Shown here: in pieces, positions 44,536 through 53,231 of the stretch
Layout of the letters: every line of letters begins with the position of its first letter
Numbering within the stretch: the first letter of the stretch is position 1
NCBI GenBank assembly: GCA_020629415.1
Contig: JAHDDL010000021.1
Coordinates: forward strand, 1-64,000
Source of the DNA: Maribacter sp.
GTDB taxonomy: Bacteria; Bacteroidota; Bacteroidia; Flavobacteriales; Flavobacteriaceae
Length of the DNA stretch: 64,000 nt
Direction of reading: 5' to 3'
The notes under the pieces: model-generated
The model's input: the letters and a program-made list of their open reading frames with translations, nothing else
Told to the model about the DNA's origin: nothing
Databases searched by the model: none
Program-made: the position numbers and the translations under genes

Positions 44536-46800
44536 ATGACAAAAGAAAATTACCCAGCACAAGTACTACAATATATTCCTATATTTTATATCATATGGTC
44601 AGACGATCTGTTATCGGCATCTGAAATAAATGTGGTTGAGAAAGCCATTTCTGATGATGACACCTTGTCCACAGAGGATAAAAAACAGCTTAAAGCGTGG
44701 ATGAACGTTAAAAATCCACCAAAGAACGAGACCTTTAAATACTGGAAACAATTAATCAATAACAGTGGTGTTAAGTTAGTGGAGCATGAAACTTATCCCT
44801 TAACAGCTTTTAGCCAAAAAGTAGCATCGCACTATCACGATAAAATATCGTACAACGATCAAATAAAAAGTATTGAAATAAACTTGGGCATTCAACCCAA
44901 TCATTACAATTATCTATTTGACGTGCATATTGATCTAGAAAATAAATCATCTCAATATTCGTCAAAAACCATAGACACAATTTTAAAGGGAAATCATGCG
45001 GAAGCAATAGATTCTTTTAGAACCGCATTAAAAGATCCAATTTTCTCTTGGGAAGTAAGACGAAACAAAGAGGATTTTCGTAATCATGTTTTAAAACAAG
45101 TTAAATTTTTGGCAGATAAAGGATACGGAGCAATGGCCTACCCAGATGCCTATAGCGGCACCAATGATATGGAAGGTTATGCATACATCTTTGAAAATAT
45201 GATGTGGGCGGACGGAAGTCTTTCTATAAAATTTGGAGTTCAATTTGGGTTGTTCGGTGGAAGTATTCAGAAACTTGGAACAAAAAAACACCATGACAAG
45301 TATTTAAAAGACACCGGTAAAGCTGAATTATTAGGATGTTTTGCCATGACGGAAACCGGGCACGGATCTAATGTACGAGGAATTAAAACTACGGCTACTT
45401 ATAACAAAGACTCAGAAACCATTGTTATACACACACCAGGAAAAAATGACAACAAAGAATATATAGGTAATGCCATACATTCAAAAATGGCATCTGTATT
45501 TGCCCAACTCATTGTAAACGGAAAAAATGAAGGCGTACATGCTATTCTAGTACCCCTGAGAAACGAGAAACATGAATTACTACCTGGTGTAACAGTTGAA
45601 GATAATGGCTATAAATTAGGTCTTAACGGAGTTGATAATGGTAAAATTTGGTTCAATCAAGTTGAAGTGCCAAAAGAAAACCTATTGAACAAGTACGGTA
45701 CTATTCTAGCGAATGGAGATTATTATTCAGAAATAAAGAATCCGAACAAACGATTCTTTACTATGTTGGGCACTTTAGTGGGCGGCAGAATTTGTGTAGC
45801 AAGAGCAGGCTTAGGCGGTGCAAAATTTGCACTGACCGTAGCTATAAAACATGCATTAAAAAGAAGGCAATTCAATGACAGTGTCAAAATACAGGAAGAC
45901 CTGCTTATGGATTACCCATCGCACCAACTTCGTTTAACTCCATTAGTTGCAAGCGCATATGTATACCACATTACATTAGATAAAATGATGACGGTATATT
46001 GCGATGAAACGCAACCTGACAAGAGAAAGGTTGAAACACAAGTTGCAGGACTGAAATCCATTATTACATGGTATGCAAACGACACCATACAGGAATGCCG
46101 CGAAGCCTGTGGCGGTAAAGGGTATCTATTAGAAAACAGAATTGCGGATTTAAAAGGTGACGTTGATATTTTTACCACGTTTGAGGGGGACAACAATGTA
46201 TTACTACAATTGGCGGCCAAAGGCGTTCTGTCAGATTTTAAGGCTGAGTTTAATAGCGCAGGTTTTTCAACTGTTTTAAAATTATTGAGCTCTCAACTTA
46301 GCGATAAGCTATCAACTATTAATCCGCTATACACTAACAAGACCGACAAGGACCACTTGTACAACCCTAAATTTCATGTCCATGCCTTAGAACATAGAAC
46401 TAGAAGATTGACCTATACCCTTGCAATGCGCATTAGAGGGTATATTAAAAAAGGTATTCCTTCATATCAAGCCTTTTTAAAGGTACAAACACATTTAATG
46501 ACACTTGGCAAAGCTTATAGCGCAGAACTGGCTTACAAATCGTTTATTGAACACAATAGGACTATTAAAGACCCAGCTTATAAGGAATTATTTGAAAAAC
46601 TGGGTACGCTATACGCCCTGCATGAAATTAGAAAAAATGCATCATGGTATTTAGAACAAGGATATATAAGCGGAACCAAATCTAAAGCTATACGACAACG
46701 AGTAGAACGACTATGTACAGAATTAAGACCACATCTTAATAGTTTGGTAGATGGTTTTGGCATACCCGTTCATTTAATGACCGCTCCCATTGCAAATTAA
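44536..46800 (+). CDS. Acyl-CoA oxidase/dehydrogenase family protein (ACOX-like)
   Basis: A 754-residue flavoenzyme resembling peroxisomal acyl-CoA oxidases rather than the roughly 380-residue bacterial dehydrogenases. The FAD/acyl-CoA domain has CFAMTETGHGSNVRGIKT near 270-290. The helical domain carries QECREACGGKGYL near 520, and the catalytic glutamate is E550 in TFEGDNNVLLQ. A second helical domain follows (about 570-750), as in the ACOX fold. It should start beta-oxidation by making trans-2-enoyl-CoA. An out-of-frame ATG at 44531 reaches a stop after two codons and overlaps the real start region. Solitary gene, convergent with and touching the next. Confidence 0.88.
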   Translation: MTKENYPAQVLQYIPIFYIIWSDDLLSASEINVVEKAISDDDTLSTEDKKQLKAWMNVKNPPKNETFKYWKQLINNSGVKLVEHETYPLTAFSQKVASHYHDKISYNDQIKSIEINLGIQPNHYNYLFDVHIDLENKSSQYSSKTIDTILKGNHAEAIDSFRTALKDPIFSWEVRRNKEDFRNHVLKQVKFLADKGYGAMAYPDAYSGTNDMEGYAYIFENMMWADGSLSIKFGVQFGLFGGSIQKLGTKKHHDKYLKDTGKAELLGCFAMTETGHGSNVRGIKTTATYNKDSETIVIHTPGKNDNKEYIGNAIHSKMASVFAQLIVNGKNEGVHAILVPLRNEKHELLPGVTVEDNGYKLGLNGVDNGKIWFNQVEVPKENLLNKYGTILANGDYYSEIKNPNKRFFTMLGTLVGGRICVARAGLGGAKFALTVAIKHALKRRQFNDSVKIQEDLLMDYPSHQLRLTPLVASAYVYHITLDKMMTVYCDETQPDKRKVETQVAGLKSIITWYANDTIQECREACGGKGYLLENRIADLKGDVDIFTTFEGDNNVLLQLAAKGVLSDFKAEFNSAGFSTVLKLLSSQLSDKLSTINPLYTNKTDKDHLYNPKFHVHALEHRTRRLTYTLAMRIRGYIKKGIPSYQAFLKVQTHLMTLGKAYSAELAYKSFIEHNRTIKDPAYKELFEKLGTLYALHEIRKNASWYLEQGYISGTKSKAIRQRVERLCTELRPHLNSLVDGFGIPVHLMTAPIAN

Positions 46801-47624
46801 TTACGTTCTTTTTCCAATCTAGATGTATCCATAAAATCAAGGATAGTTATTTCTGCATCGCCATAAAGTTTGGTCCTAGCGGACCCCTTTGAGCTAAGTT
46901 GCAATGTATTTAAGGCTCTTATTTCTATATCAGGTGAATCTTCAGCAACTACGAGTACATGATTCGCCTGAAGATCAGATGCTTTTAATGAGGTATTACC
47001 ATATAATTTTGTCATTAAATATTCTGATGTGCCTTCCACTTTAGCCGATGCATTTTTATACATATATATATTATTGCTGGCACCCGTAGTGTATAATTTA
47101 ACATCGATCCTATCTTTCAATGTAAGGTTTAATGAGTCGCTCGCTAAATTAAAATCACCAGAACTAATTTCCTCCATATTAATATCCATAATATCAGCGG
47201 TAGCATTTAGTTCTAACCTAGAAGTACCGTACGTTTGTACTTCTAGCCTATCAGTAGAAATGACATCCTTCATACTAATTTTACCGTTCATCATTTTAAT
47301 ACTATTTAGCTCTTGAAAGAAAATTGTAATCTCCAGTTTCTTTTTTCCGGTAATATTATAAAACGACGATATTTTTAACGTTCCATTATCTACCCTGAAT
47401 TTAAGAACGTCTACCAAATTATCATCCAATTCTAATGCATAACCTTCAGATGTAGCCTTTTGAATAACGATATCTAAATCATCCACTAATTCAATAGCAT
47501 TAAAAGGTTCTAAATCTTCACGTACCTCAATGACATTTTTATTTCCTTTTATCTTGGGTTTACGTTGGGCGTAACCATTAATAGAGATGACAAATACTGT
47601 AATCAATAGGGTGAACTTTCTCAT
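46797..47624 (-). CDS. GIN-domain (DUF2807) exported protein
   Basis: A 275-residue exported protein with a signal peptide (about 1-19, ending NGYAQ) and a putative auto-transporter adhesin head GIN domain forming a repetitive beta-helix. Repeats such as IELVDDLDIVIQ, LEVQTYGTSRLELNATADI, TKLYGNTSLKASDL and LSSKGSARTKLYGDAEITI are visible. Relatives are abundant in Bacteroidota, and their role is unsettled despite the adhesin name. The stop overlaps that of the convergent acyl-CoA oxidase gene by four bases, so no terminator separates them. Confidence 0.86.
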   Translation of the reverse strand: MRKFTLLITVFVISINGYAQRKPKIKGNKNVIEVREDLEPFNAIELVDDLDIVIQKATSEGYALELDDNLVDVLKFRVDNGTLKISSFYNITGKKKLEITIFFQELNSIKMMNGKISMKDVISTDRLEVQTYGTSRLELNATADIMDINMEEISSGDFNLASDSLNLTLKDRIDVKLYTTGASNNIYMYKNASAKVEGTSEYLMTKLYGNTSLKASDLQANHVLVVAEDSPDIEIRALNTLQLSSKGSARTKLYGDAEITILDFMDTSRLEKERN

Positions 47625-47715
47625 AGTGTTTACTTATGTTTAATTATCTGAAGTTATCCAATTTTAAGTAAAATTAGAACAACTTGATAATATCTTAAGA
47701 ATTTAACCAAAAAAA

Positions 47716-47743
47716 AAAGCCCAACTATAGCTAGTTGGGCTTT
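47716..47743 (-). terminator. Terminator of the act-cta respiratory operon
   Basis: A perfect 12-base-pair stem (AAAGCCCAACTA and TAGTTGGGCTTT) with a TAGC loop, followed on the minus strand by a long T-run (the A-run at 47709-47718). It lies 18 bases after the subunit I stop. Confidence 0.92.
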
Positions 47744-47760
47744 ATAAAACTTAAATATTT

Positions 47761-49590
47761 TTAATGATTCATTTCTTCTTCATTTTCCTGTAAAGGAATA
47801 TGTTGTGGAACATAATCTTGACCTTCAATAATATAATCTCCGTTTTCATAAACCTTACTATAATCGTAAGCCCATCTATGAACTTCAGGAATAGGACCCG
47901 CCCAGTTACCATGAATATGTTCTTGCTCAGCAGTCCATTCCAAAGTATTTGATTTCCATGGATTCTTTGGACCAACCTTACCGTAAAATATACTGTAGAA
48001 GAAGTTAGCAACAAAAACCAATTGTGCAGCTGCTGCTATTATGGCAAAGACAGTCATTAATACTTGAATATCAGTTAACTCATCAAACATTGGAAAAGCT
48101 GTATTCTCGTAATATCTTCTTGGAACACCTGCCATACCTACAAAGTGCATAGGGAAGAAAACACCATAGGCACAAATAGCTGTTACCCAAAAGTGAACAT
48201 AACCCAAGTTCTTGTTCATTAATCTACCACCATACATTTTAGGGAACCAGTGATAGACACCAGCAAACAAACCGTAAAGTGCAGAGATACCCATTACCAA
48301 GTGGAAGTGAGCTACTACGAAGTATGTATCGTGAACGTTAATATCCAACGTACTATCTCCTAAAACAATACCAGTTAATCCACCAGTAATAAATGTCGAT
48401 ACTAAACCAATTGAAAACAACATTGCCGGGTTCAATTGTAGGTTACCTTTCCATAAGGTAGTTATATAGTTGAATGCTTTTACCGCAGATGGTATAGCAA
48501 TCAATAACGTTGTAAATGTAAATACAGATCCTAAAAACGGATTCATACCTGAGATAAACATGTGGTGACCCCAAACAATTGTAGATAAAAAGGCAATTGC
48601 TAAAATGGAAGCAATCATAGCACGATAACCAAAAATTGGTTTACGCGCATTTGTAGACATTACCTCAGAAGTGATACCCAATGCCGGTAATAATACAATA
48701 TATACCTCCGGATGACCTAAGAACCAAAAAAGGTGCTCGTATAATACTGGTGACCCACCTTGATAATGTAGAACCTCACCCTGAATAAAAATATCTGACA
48801 GGAAGAAAGAAGTTCCAAAACTTCTATCCATTATTAATAATAATGCGGCAGATAATAAAACAGGGAATGAAATTACACCTATTATAGCTGTTACAAAGAA
48901 TGCCCAAATTGTTAAAGGCAATCTTGTCATTGACATACCTTTGGTTCTTAAATTAATTACCGTTACAATGTAGTTCAAAGAACCTAAAAGAGATGATGCA
49001 ATAAATATTGCCATTGAACTTAACCATAACGTCATACCCATTCCAGAACCTGGTTGAGCCATTGGCAAAGCACTTAATGGTGGATAAATTGTCCAACCAG
49101 CAGCTGCCGGACCTGCCTCTACGAATAAAGAAATTATCATAATTGCAGAAGCTATTGCAAACAACCAAAAGGATACCATATTCAAGAAACCAGATGCCAT
49201 ATCACGTGCACCGATCTGCAATGGAATCAATAAATTACTGAACGTACCACTTAAACCTGCAGTAAGTACAAAGAATACCATTATAGTACCGTGCATGGTA
49301 ACCAATGCCAAATAAACATCGGCATCCATAACACCACCAGGTGCCCACTTGCCTAAAAGAGCTTCAAAAATTGGAAAAGACTCTCCTGGCCAAGCCAATT
49401 GCATTCTAAACAATAATGACATTGCAATACCTATAAAACCCATTACAAACACACCTAAAATAAGGTATTGTTTACCAATCATTTTATGGTCTTGGCTAAA
49501 GATATACTTTGTTACAAAAGTTTCTTTATGATGATGTCCATGATCGTCGTGTGCATGATCATCTACATGTGCATGTGCTGTTGCTGACAT
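47761..49590 (-). CDS. ctaD: Cytochrome c oxidase subunit I (A-type haem-copper oxidase)
   Basis: A 609-residue catalytic subunit with about 12 membrane helices. Ligands seen are the low-spin haem His in TMHGTIMVFF, the CuB His and cross-linked Tyr in GHPEVYIVLLP, the CuB pair in WGHHMFISGM, and the haem a3 and haem a histidines in VVAHFHLVMG. The glutamate in GHPEV marks an A-type proton path. The N-terminus (residues 6-21) holds eight histidines within 16 residues, which is unusual for subunit I. Last gene of the actABCDEF-ctaCD operon; receives electrons through CuA of subunit II. Confidence 0.96.
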   Translation of the reverse strand: MSATAHAHVDDHAHDDHGHHHKETFVTKYIFSQDHKMIGKQYLILGVFVMGFIGIAMSLLFRMQLAWPGESFPIFEALLGKWAPGGVMDADVYLALVTMHGTIMVFFVLTAGLSGTFSNLLIPLQIGARDMASGFLNMVSFWLFAIASAIMIISLFVEAGPAAAGWTIYPPLSALPMAQPGSGMGMTLWLSSMAIFIASSLLGSLNYIVTVINLRTKGMSMTRLPLTIWAFFVTAIIGVISFPVLLSAALLLIMDRSFGTSFFLSDIFIQGEVLHYQGGSPVLYEHLFWFLGHPEVYIVLLPALGITSEVMSTNARKPIFGYRAMIASILAIAFLSTIVWGHHMFISGMNPFLGSVFTFTTLLIAIPSAVKAFNYITTLWKGNLQLNPAMLFSIGLVSTFITGGLTGIVLGDSTLDINVHDTYFVVAHFHLVMGISALYGLFAGVYHWFPKMYGGRLMNKNLGYVHFWVTAICAYGVFFPMHFVGMAGVPRRYYENTAFPMFDELTDIQVLMTVFAIIAAAAQLVFVANFFYSIFYGKVGPKNPWKSNTLEWTAEQEHIHGNWAGPIPEVHRWAYDYSKVYENGDYIIEGQDYVPQHIPLQENEEEMNH

Positions 49591-49649
49591 AATCGTAATC
49601 TTATTTATATTAATTTTCTAATTATAGCTATATTAATCTGAGAGTAAAA

Positions 49650-50753
49650 TTACTCTGCTACTGAAACCGCACTAACCATGTTAAAAGCAGGGTTAGTATC
49701 ATCCTTCATAACCGTTTCGGCAAAAGTTGATTGTGATTTGATCCACTGATTATATTCCTCTTCGGTCTCTACAATAATCTTCATTTGCATGTTATAATGA
49801 GATTTACCACAAATCTTATTACAAAGCAAGATATAATCAAACTGCCAAGGATCTAGAGCCTCTCCTGTACTTGCAGATTTTTCTGCTCTAATCTTATTAG
49901 TTCTTTTAACCTTATCCATAACATCTGGATTGGTCCTCATTTCTTCTGTTGTATAAATAGGAGTAAAAGAAAATTCGGTAATCATACCAGGTACACAGTT
50001 CATTTGCGCTCTAAAATGAGGCATGTAAGCTGAGTGTAATACGTCTTGAGAACGCATTTTAAAATTCACCTTTCTACCTACCGGTAAGTGCAATTCTTTT
50101 ACAATAATATCGTCATGTGCATAGGTATCGGCTTCATCCAAGCCTAAAACGTTTGCTTTGTCAATATCAATCATTCTAACATTGGCTCCACCTAAAACAT
50201 TATCATCACCACCATATCTGGCTGTCCAATTAAATTGTTGTGCATAAAGTTCAACAATCAACGGATCATCCTCATCGTTTACATCCATAATAGTAGTCCA
50301 GGTATATAATCCCCAAAGAATAAGACCTGCCAATACAATTACCGGAATAATGGTCCAAATAAACTCTAGACGATCATTATCCGCATAAAATAACGCTTTT
50401 TGCCCTTTTTTACCGGCATATTTATAACCAAAATAATGTAACAACGCTTGGGTCAAGGTTTGCACGATAAAGATAATAATGAAAGAAACCAACATTAAGC
50501 TATCATATTCCTCACCATGTGCCGATCCAGCTTCTGGTAAAAGAAACTTACCATAGTTCCAAAAACTGAATATGGTAATTCCGTAAATGAATACCAAAAA
50601 TCCAAATAACATGTAACCGTTATTTTTATTATCGCTATCCGTTGCTATTTGGTGCTGCTCAGTTCTAAGCTGTGACAATTCAAAGATTTTAGTCAATTGC
50701 CAAATGGCAATGGCTACAAGAACAAGTACAGCTAAAGTTAATAATGTCGTCAT
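49650..50753 (-). CDS. ctaC: Cytochrome c oxidase subunit II (CuA) with extra N-terminal helices
   Basis: A 367-residue CuA-bearing subunit. The periplasmic domain has the CuA ligands: His in VLHSAYMPHF and the set CNKICGKSHYNM (two Cys, His, Met). Four membrane helices are seen (about 3-22, 47-67, 85-107, 130-150), two more than in the classical subunit II. The last two correspond to the usual hairpin. There is no fused cytochrome c domain, so electrons should come from ActE or another c-type haem of complex III. It follows actF by 32 bases. Confidence 0.94.
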   Translation of the reverse strand: MTTLLTLAVLVLVAIAIWQLTKIFELSQLRTEQHQIATDSDNKNNGYMLFGFLVFIYGITIFSFWNYGKFLLPEAGSAHGEEYDSLMLVSFIIIFIVQTLTQALLHYFGYKYAGKKGQKALFYADNDRLEFIWTIIPVIVLAGLILWGLYTWTTIMDVNDEDDPLIVELYAQQFNWTARYGGDDNVLGGANVRMIDIDKANVLGLDEADTYAHDDIIVKELHLPVGRKVNFKMRSQDVLHSAYMPHFRAQMNCVPGMITEFSFTPIYTTEEMRTNPDVMDKVKRTNKIRAEKSASTGEALDPWQFDYILLCNKICGKSHYNMQMKIIVETEEEYNQWIKSQSTFAETVMKDDTNPAFNMVSAVSVAE

Positions 50754-50785
50754 TGTATATATAAATGTTATACTTTACTTAATTA

Positions 50786-52120
50786 CTAGTAATGAAAGTG
50801 TCTACTTTCTTCAATAAAAGGATTTCTTTTTGGTTGTAGCGGCTGCGTTGAAAGTGCTCTAAAAATCCAGAATATAAATAATCCTGCAAAAAACAATACA
50901 GAACCTATCTCAGGAATACCAATGTACCAGTTCTTACCTACCGTAGAAGGCATAATAGCATTAAAGATATCCATATAGTGCCCAGCAAGTATTACGATAC
51001 CTGTTAAAACTACAAACCAATTAATTCTCTTGTAATCACTATTCATTAAAAGAAGCACCGGGAACAAGAAGTTCATTGCTACCATACCGAAGAATGGTAA
51101 TTTGTAATCTGCTATTCTAGTAACATAATATGTTACTTCTTCAGGTATGTTAGAATACCATATCAACATAAATTGAGAGAACCATAGGTATGTCCAAAAT
51201 ATACTGATACCGAACATGAACTTTGCTAAATCATGTATATGACTGTCGTTAACATCCGGCAAATGACCTTTAGACTTTAAATAGATGGTCACCATTGCTA
51301 TAACCGTAATTCCTGAAACGAACATACTGGCAAAAATATACCAACCGAACAATGTACTGAACCAGTGTGGTTCTACACTCATAATCCAATCCCAGGACAT
51401 AATAGATTCACTGATAAGGTAAAACACCAAGAAACCAGCAGATATTCTAAAATTTAATTTAAAGTTAGAATTGTCATCTGAATCATCTTGCGCAATAGAA
51501 AGTTTTCTAGAATACTCTCTATAACCAATCCAACCAGCTAAAAATATAGCTGCTCTTATTAAAAAGAAGGTAGGGTTCAAATACCCAGACTTACCCTGTA
51601 ACAATGCATCATGTGCTACAACATCGGCATCCATCCAGACAAATAGATGGTTCATGTGCAAAACAGAAAGAAGCAATATTACAAATACAATGATTCCACC
51701 AGGAACCAAGTAAGACGTAATACCTTCCATTACTCTGAATAACAGTGGAGACCAACCTGCTTGCGCAGCACGTTGTATAGCATAAAAAGCCAATACCCCT
51801 AATGATATCATCATAAAAAAGAACGCCGCAACATATAAAGCCGCCCAAGGTCTATTTTTTAATTGATCCAATAAATGCTGATCATGAGAAGCATCATGTT
51901 CTTCACCATGAGATTCAGCAACCCCGTGATCACTTTCTTTTGTTGCATGTTCAGCTTCAGCTGCATGGGCGTCACCATCACCTCCGTCATGACTTGCTAC
52001 CATTTCTTTTGCCTCTGCTATAGTTCCAGGAGCCATAACAAACCCACCAATGATTCCTAATGCACCTACTATCATTAGAACGATGGAAGCTATTTTAAGT
52101 CTATTTGAAAACGTATACAT
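50786..52120 (-). CDS. actF: Alternative complex III subunit ActF
   Basis: A 444-residue membrane protein of about 10 helices, the ActF component of the quinol:cytochrome c oxidoreductase known as alternative complex III. It resembles the smaller, quinol-site-lacking relative of ActC. Family blocks include NRPWAALYVAAFFFM, SVEPHWFSTLFGWYIFASMFV and SQFMLIWYSNIPEEVTYY. After the first helix (about 10-30) there is an acidic stretch with eight histidines (about 40-83), probably exposed at the membrane surface. It sits between ActE and oxidase subunit II. Confidence 0.93.
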   Translation of the reverse strand: MYTFSNRLKIASIVLMIVGALGIIGGFVMAPGTIAEAKEMVASHDGGDGDAHAAEAEHATKESDHGVAESHGEEHDASHDQHLLDQLKNRPWAALYVAAFFFMMISLGVLAFYAIQRAAQAGWSPLLFRVMEGITSYLVPGGIIVFVILLLSVLHMNHLFVWMDADVVAHDALLQGKSGYLNPTFFLIRAAIFLAGWIGYREYSRKLSIAQDDSDDNSNFKLNFRISAGFLVFYLISESIMSWDWIMSVEPHWFSTLFGWYIFASMFVSGITVIAMVTIYLKSKGHLPDVNDSHIHDLAKFMFGISIFWTYLWFSQFMLIWYSNIPEEVTYYVTRIADYKLPFFGMVAMNFLFPVLLLMNSDYKRINWFVVLTGIVILAGHYMDIFNAIMPSTVGKNWYIGIPEIGSVLFFAGLFIFWIFRALSTQPLQPKRNPFIEESRHFHY

Positions 52121-52135
52121 AGTATTGTTTACCTA

Positions 52136-52696
52136 TTATTTGGTTAAATCTTGTTTCAATTTCATTACATATTCTGACACCTGCCACATTTCTTCAGTGT
52201 TCATCTGTGAAGCATAAGAACCCATTGAGTTCAATCCATAATGAATTGTATAGTATGTGGAACCTACATTAATGTTTCTTACTTCGTCAGCATAATTAGG
52301 CACACCTAGTATCTTTTCTCTTTTAACAAGAGTACCCTGACCATCGCCTTTATCCCCATGACAAATAGCACAATAAATGGTATACAACTGACCACCTTTA
52401 GCCAAATTTTTCTCAACATTCATTGTATCAAGCGGACTTGTTTGCAATCTTGATAATTCTTTACCTTCCGGGGAATTTTCAATTTCATATGGCAACCAAC
52501 CCCTGTTTATCGTATTTGCAGGTGGAACCAAAGCCTCTGCTTCGTTTGGCAAAAAGTCCACCTCACTATAAGTCTCGTAACCTACGGACTCATACATATT
52601 AGGCATATACTGATAGTTAGGTACGCTGTCATCTTTACAAGACGTTGCTACGATAGCCAACCCGAATATTATCGCTATTTTCTTAAAACTGTTCAT
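52136..52696 (-). CDS. actE: Alternative complex III subunit ActE (monohaem cytochrome c lipoprotein)
   Basis: A 186-residue lipoprotein cytochrome. The lipobox VATSC puts the lipid anchor at Cys20. The haem c site is YCAICHGDKGDG near 114-120, with a methionine in GSYASQM as the likely axial ligand. ActE passes electrons from the pentahaem ActA to the oxidase in the known supercomplex. The gene is two bases from actD and 15 bases from actF. Confidence 0.94.
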   Translation of the reverse strand: MNSFKKIAIIFGLAIVATSCKDDSVPNYQYMPNMYESVGYETYSEVDFLPNEAEALVPPANTINRGWLPYEIENSPEGKELSRLQTSPLDTMNVEKNLAKGGQLYTIYCAICHGDKGDGQGTLVKREKILGVPNYADEVRNINVGSTYYTIHYGLNSMGSYASQMNTEEMWQVSEYVMKLKQDLTK

Positions 52697-52698
52697 AT

Positions 52699-53229
52699 TT
52701 AATGACTGTTTTTTTCTGAAATATTAATTTCTACTGCACCAGTATTCATTAACAAATCTCTTAATTCTTGCTCGTTGTCATGGATTTCTATTTCCATCAA
52801 AAAATGATCGTCCGTAGTTCTTACATCAGGATTCTCGGCTTCTTTAAAAGGCCATAGTCTACTTCTTAAATAAAAAGTAATAACCATTAAGTGAGCCGCA
52901 AAGAACACCGTCAACTCGAACATAATAGGCACGAATGCAGGTAGGTTCTCCAAATAACTGAAGCTAGGCTTACCACCTATATCTTGCGGCCAATCTTCTA
53001 TCATGATAAAATTCATCATAAGAGTTGCCACAGTTAAACCAACCAAACCATACAAGAAAGCTGTAATAGCCAATCTTGTAGGCGCTAAGCCCATAGCTTT
53101 GTCTAATCCGTGCACAGGGAAAGGACAATATACTTCGTCTATGTGAAGCTTTGCTGCCTTTACCTTTTTAACGGCAAGCATGAGCACATCGTCATCATCG
53201 TAAAAAGCGTGTATAACTTTAGATGCCAT
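52699..53229 (-). CDS. actD: Alternative complex III subunit ActD (DUF3341)
   Basis: A 176-residue DUF3341 protein with a soluble N-terminal part (KVIHAFYDDDDVLMLAVKKVKAAKLHIDEVYCPFPVHGLDKAMG) and two membrane helices (about 58-80 and 100-122), followed by a soluble tail. ActD is a structural membrane subunit of complex III without cofactors. Two bases separate it from both neighbours' coding ends, showing a tight operon. Confidence 0.94.
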   Translation of the reverse strand: MASKVIHAFYDDDDVLMLAVKKVKAAKLHIDEVYCPFPVHGLDKAMGLAPTRLAITAFLYGLVGLTVATLMMNFIMIEDWPQDIGGKPSFSYLENLPAFVPIMFELTVFFAAHLMVITFYLRSRLWPFKEAENPDVRTTDDHFLMEIEIHDNEQELRDLLMNTGAVEINISEKNSH

Positions 53230-53231
53230 AT

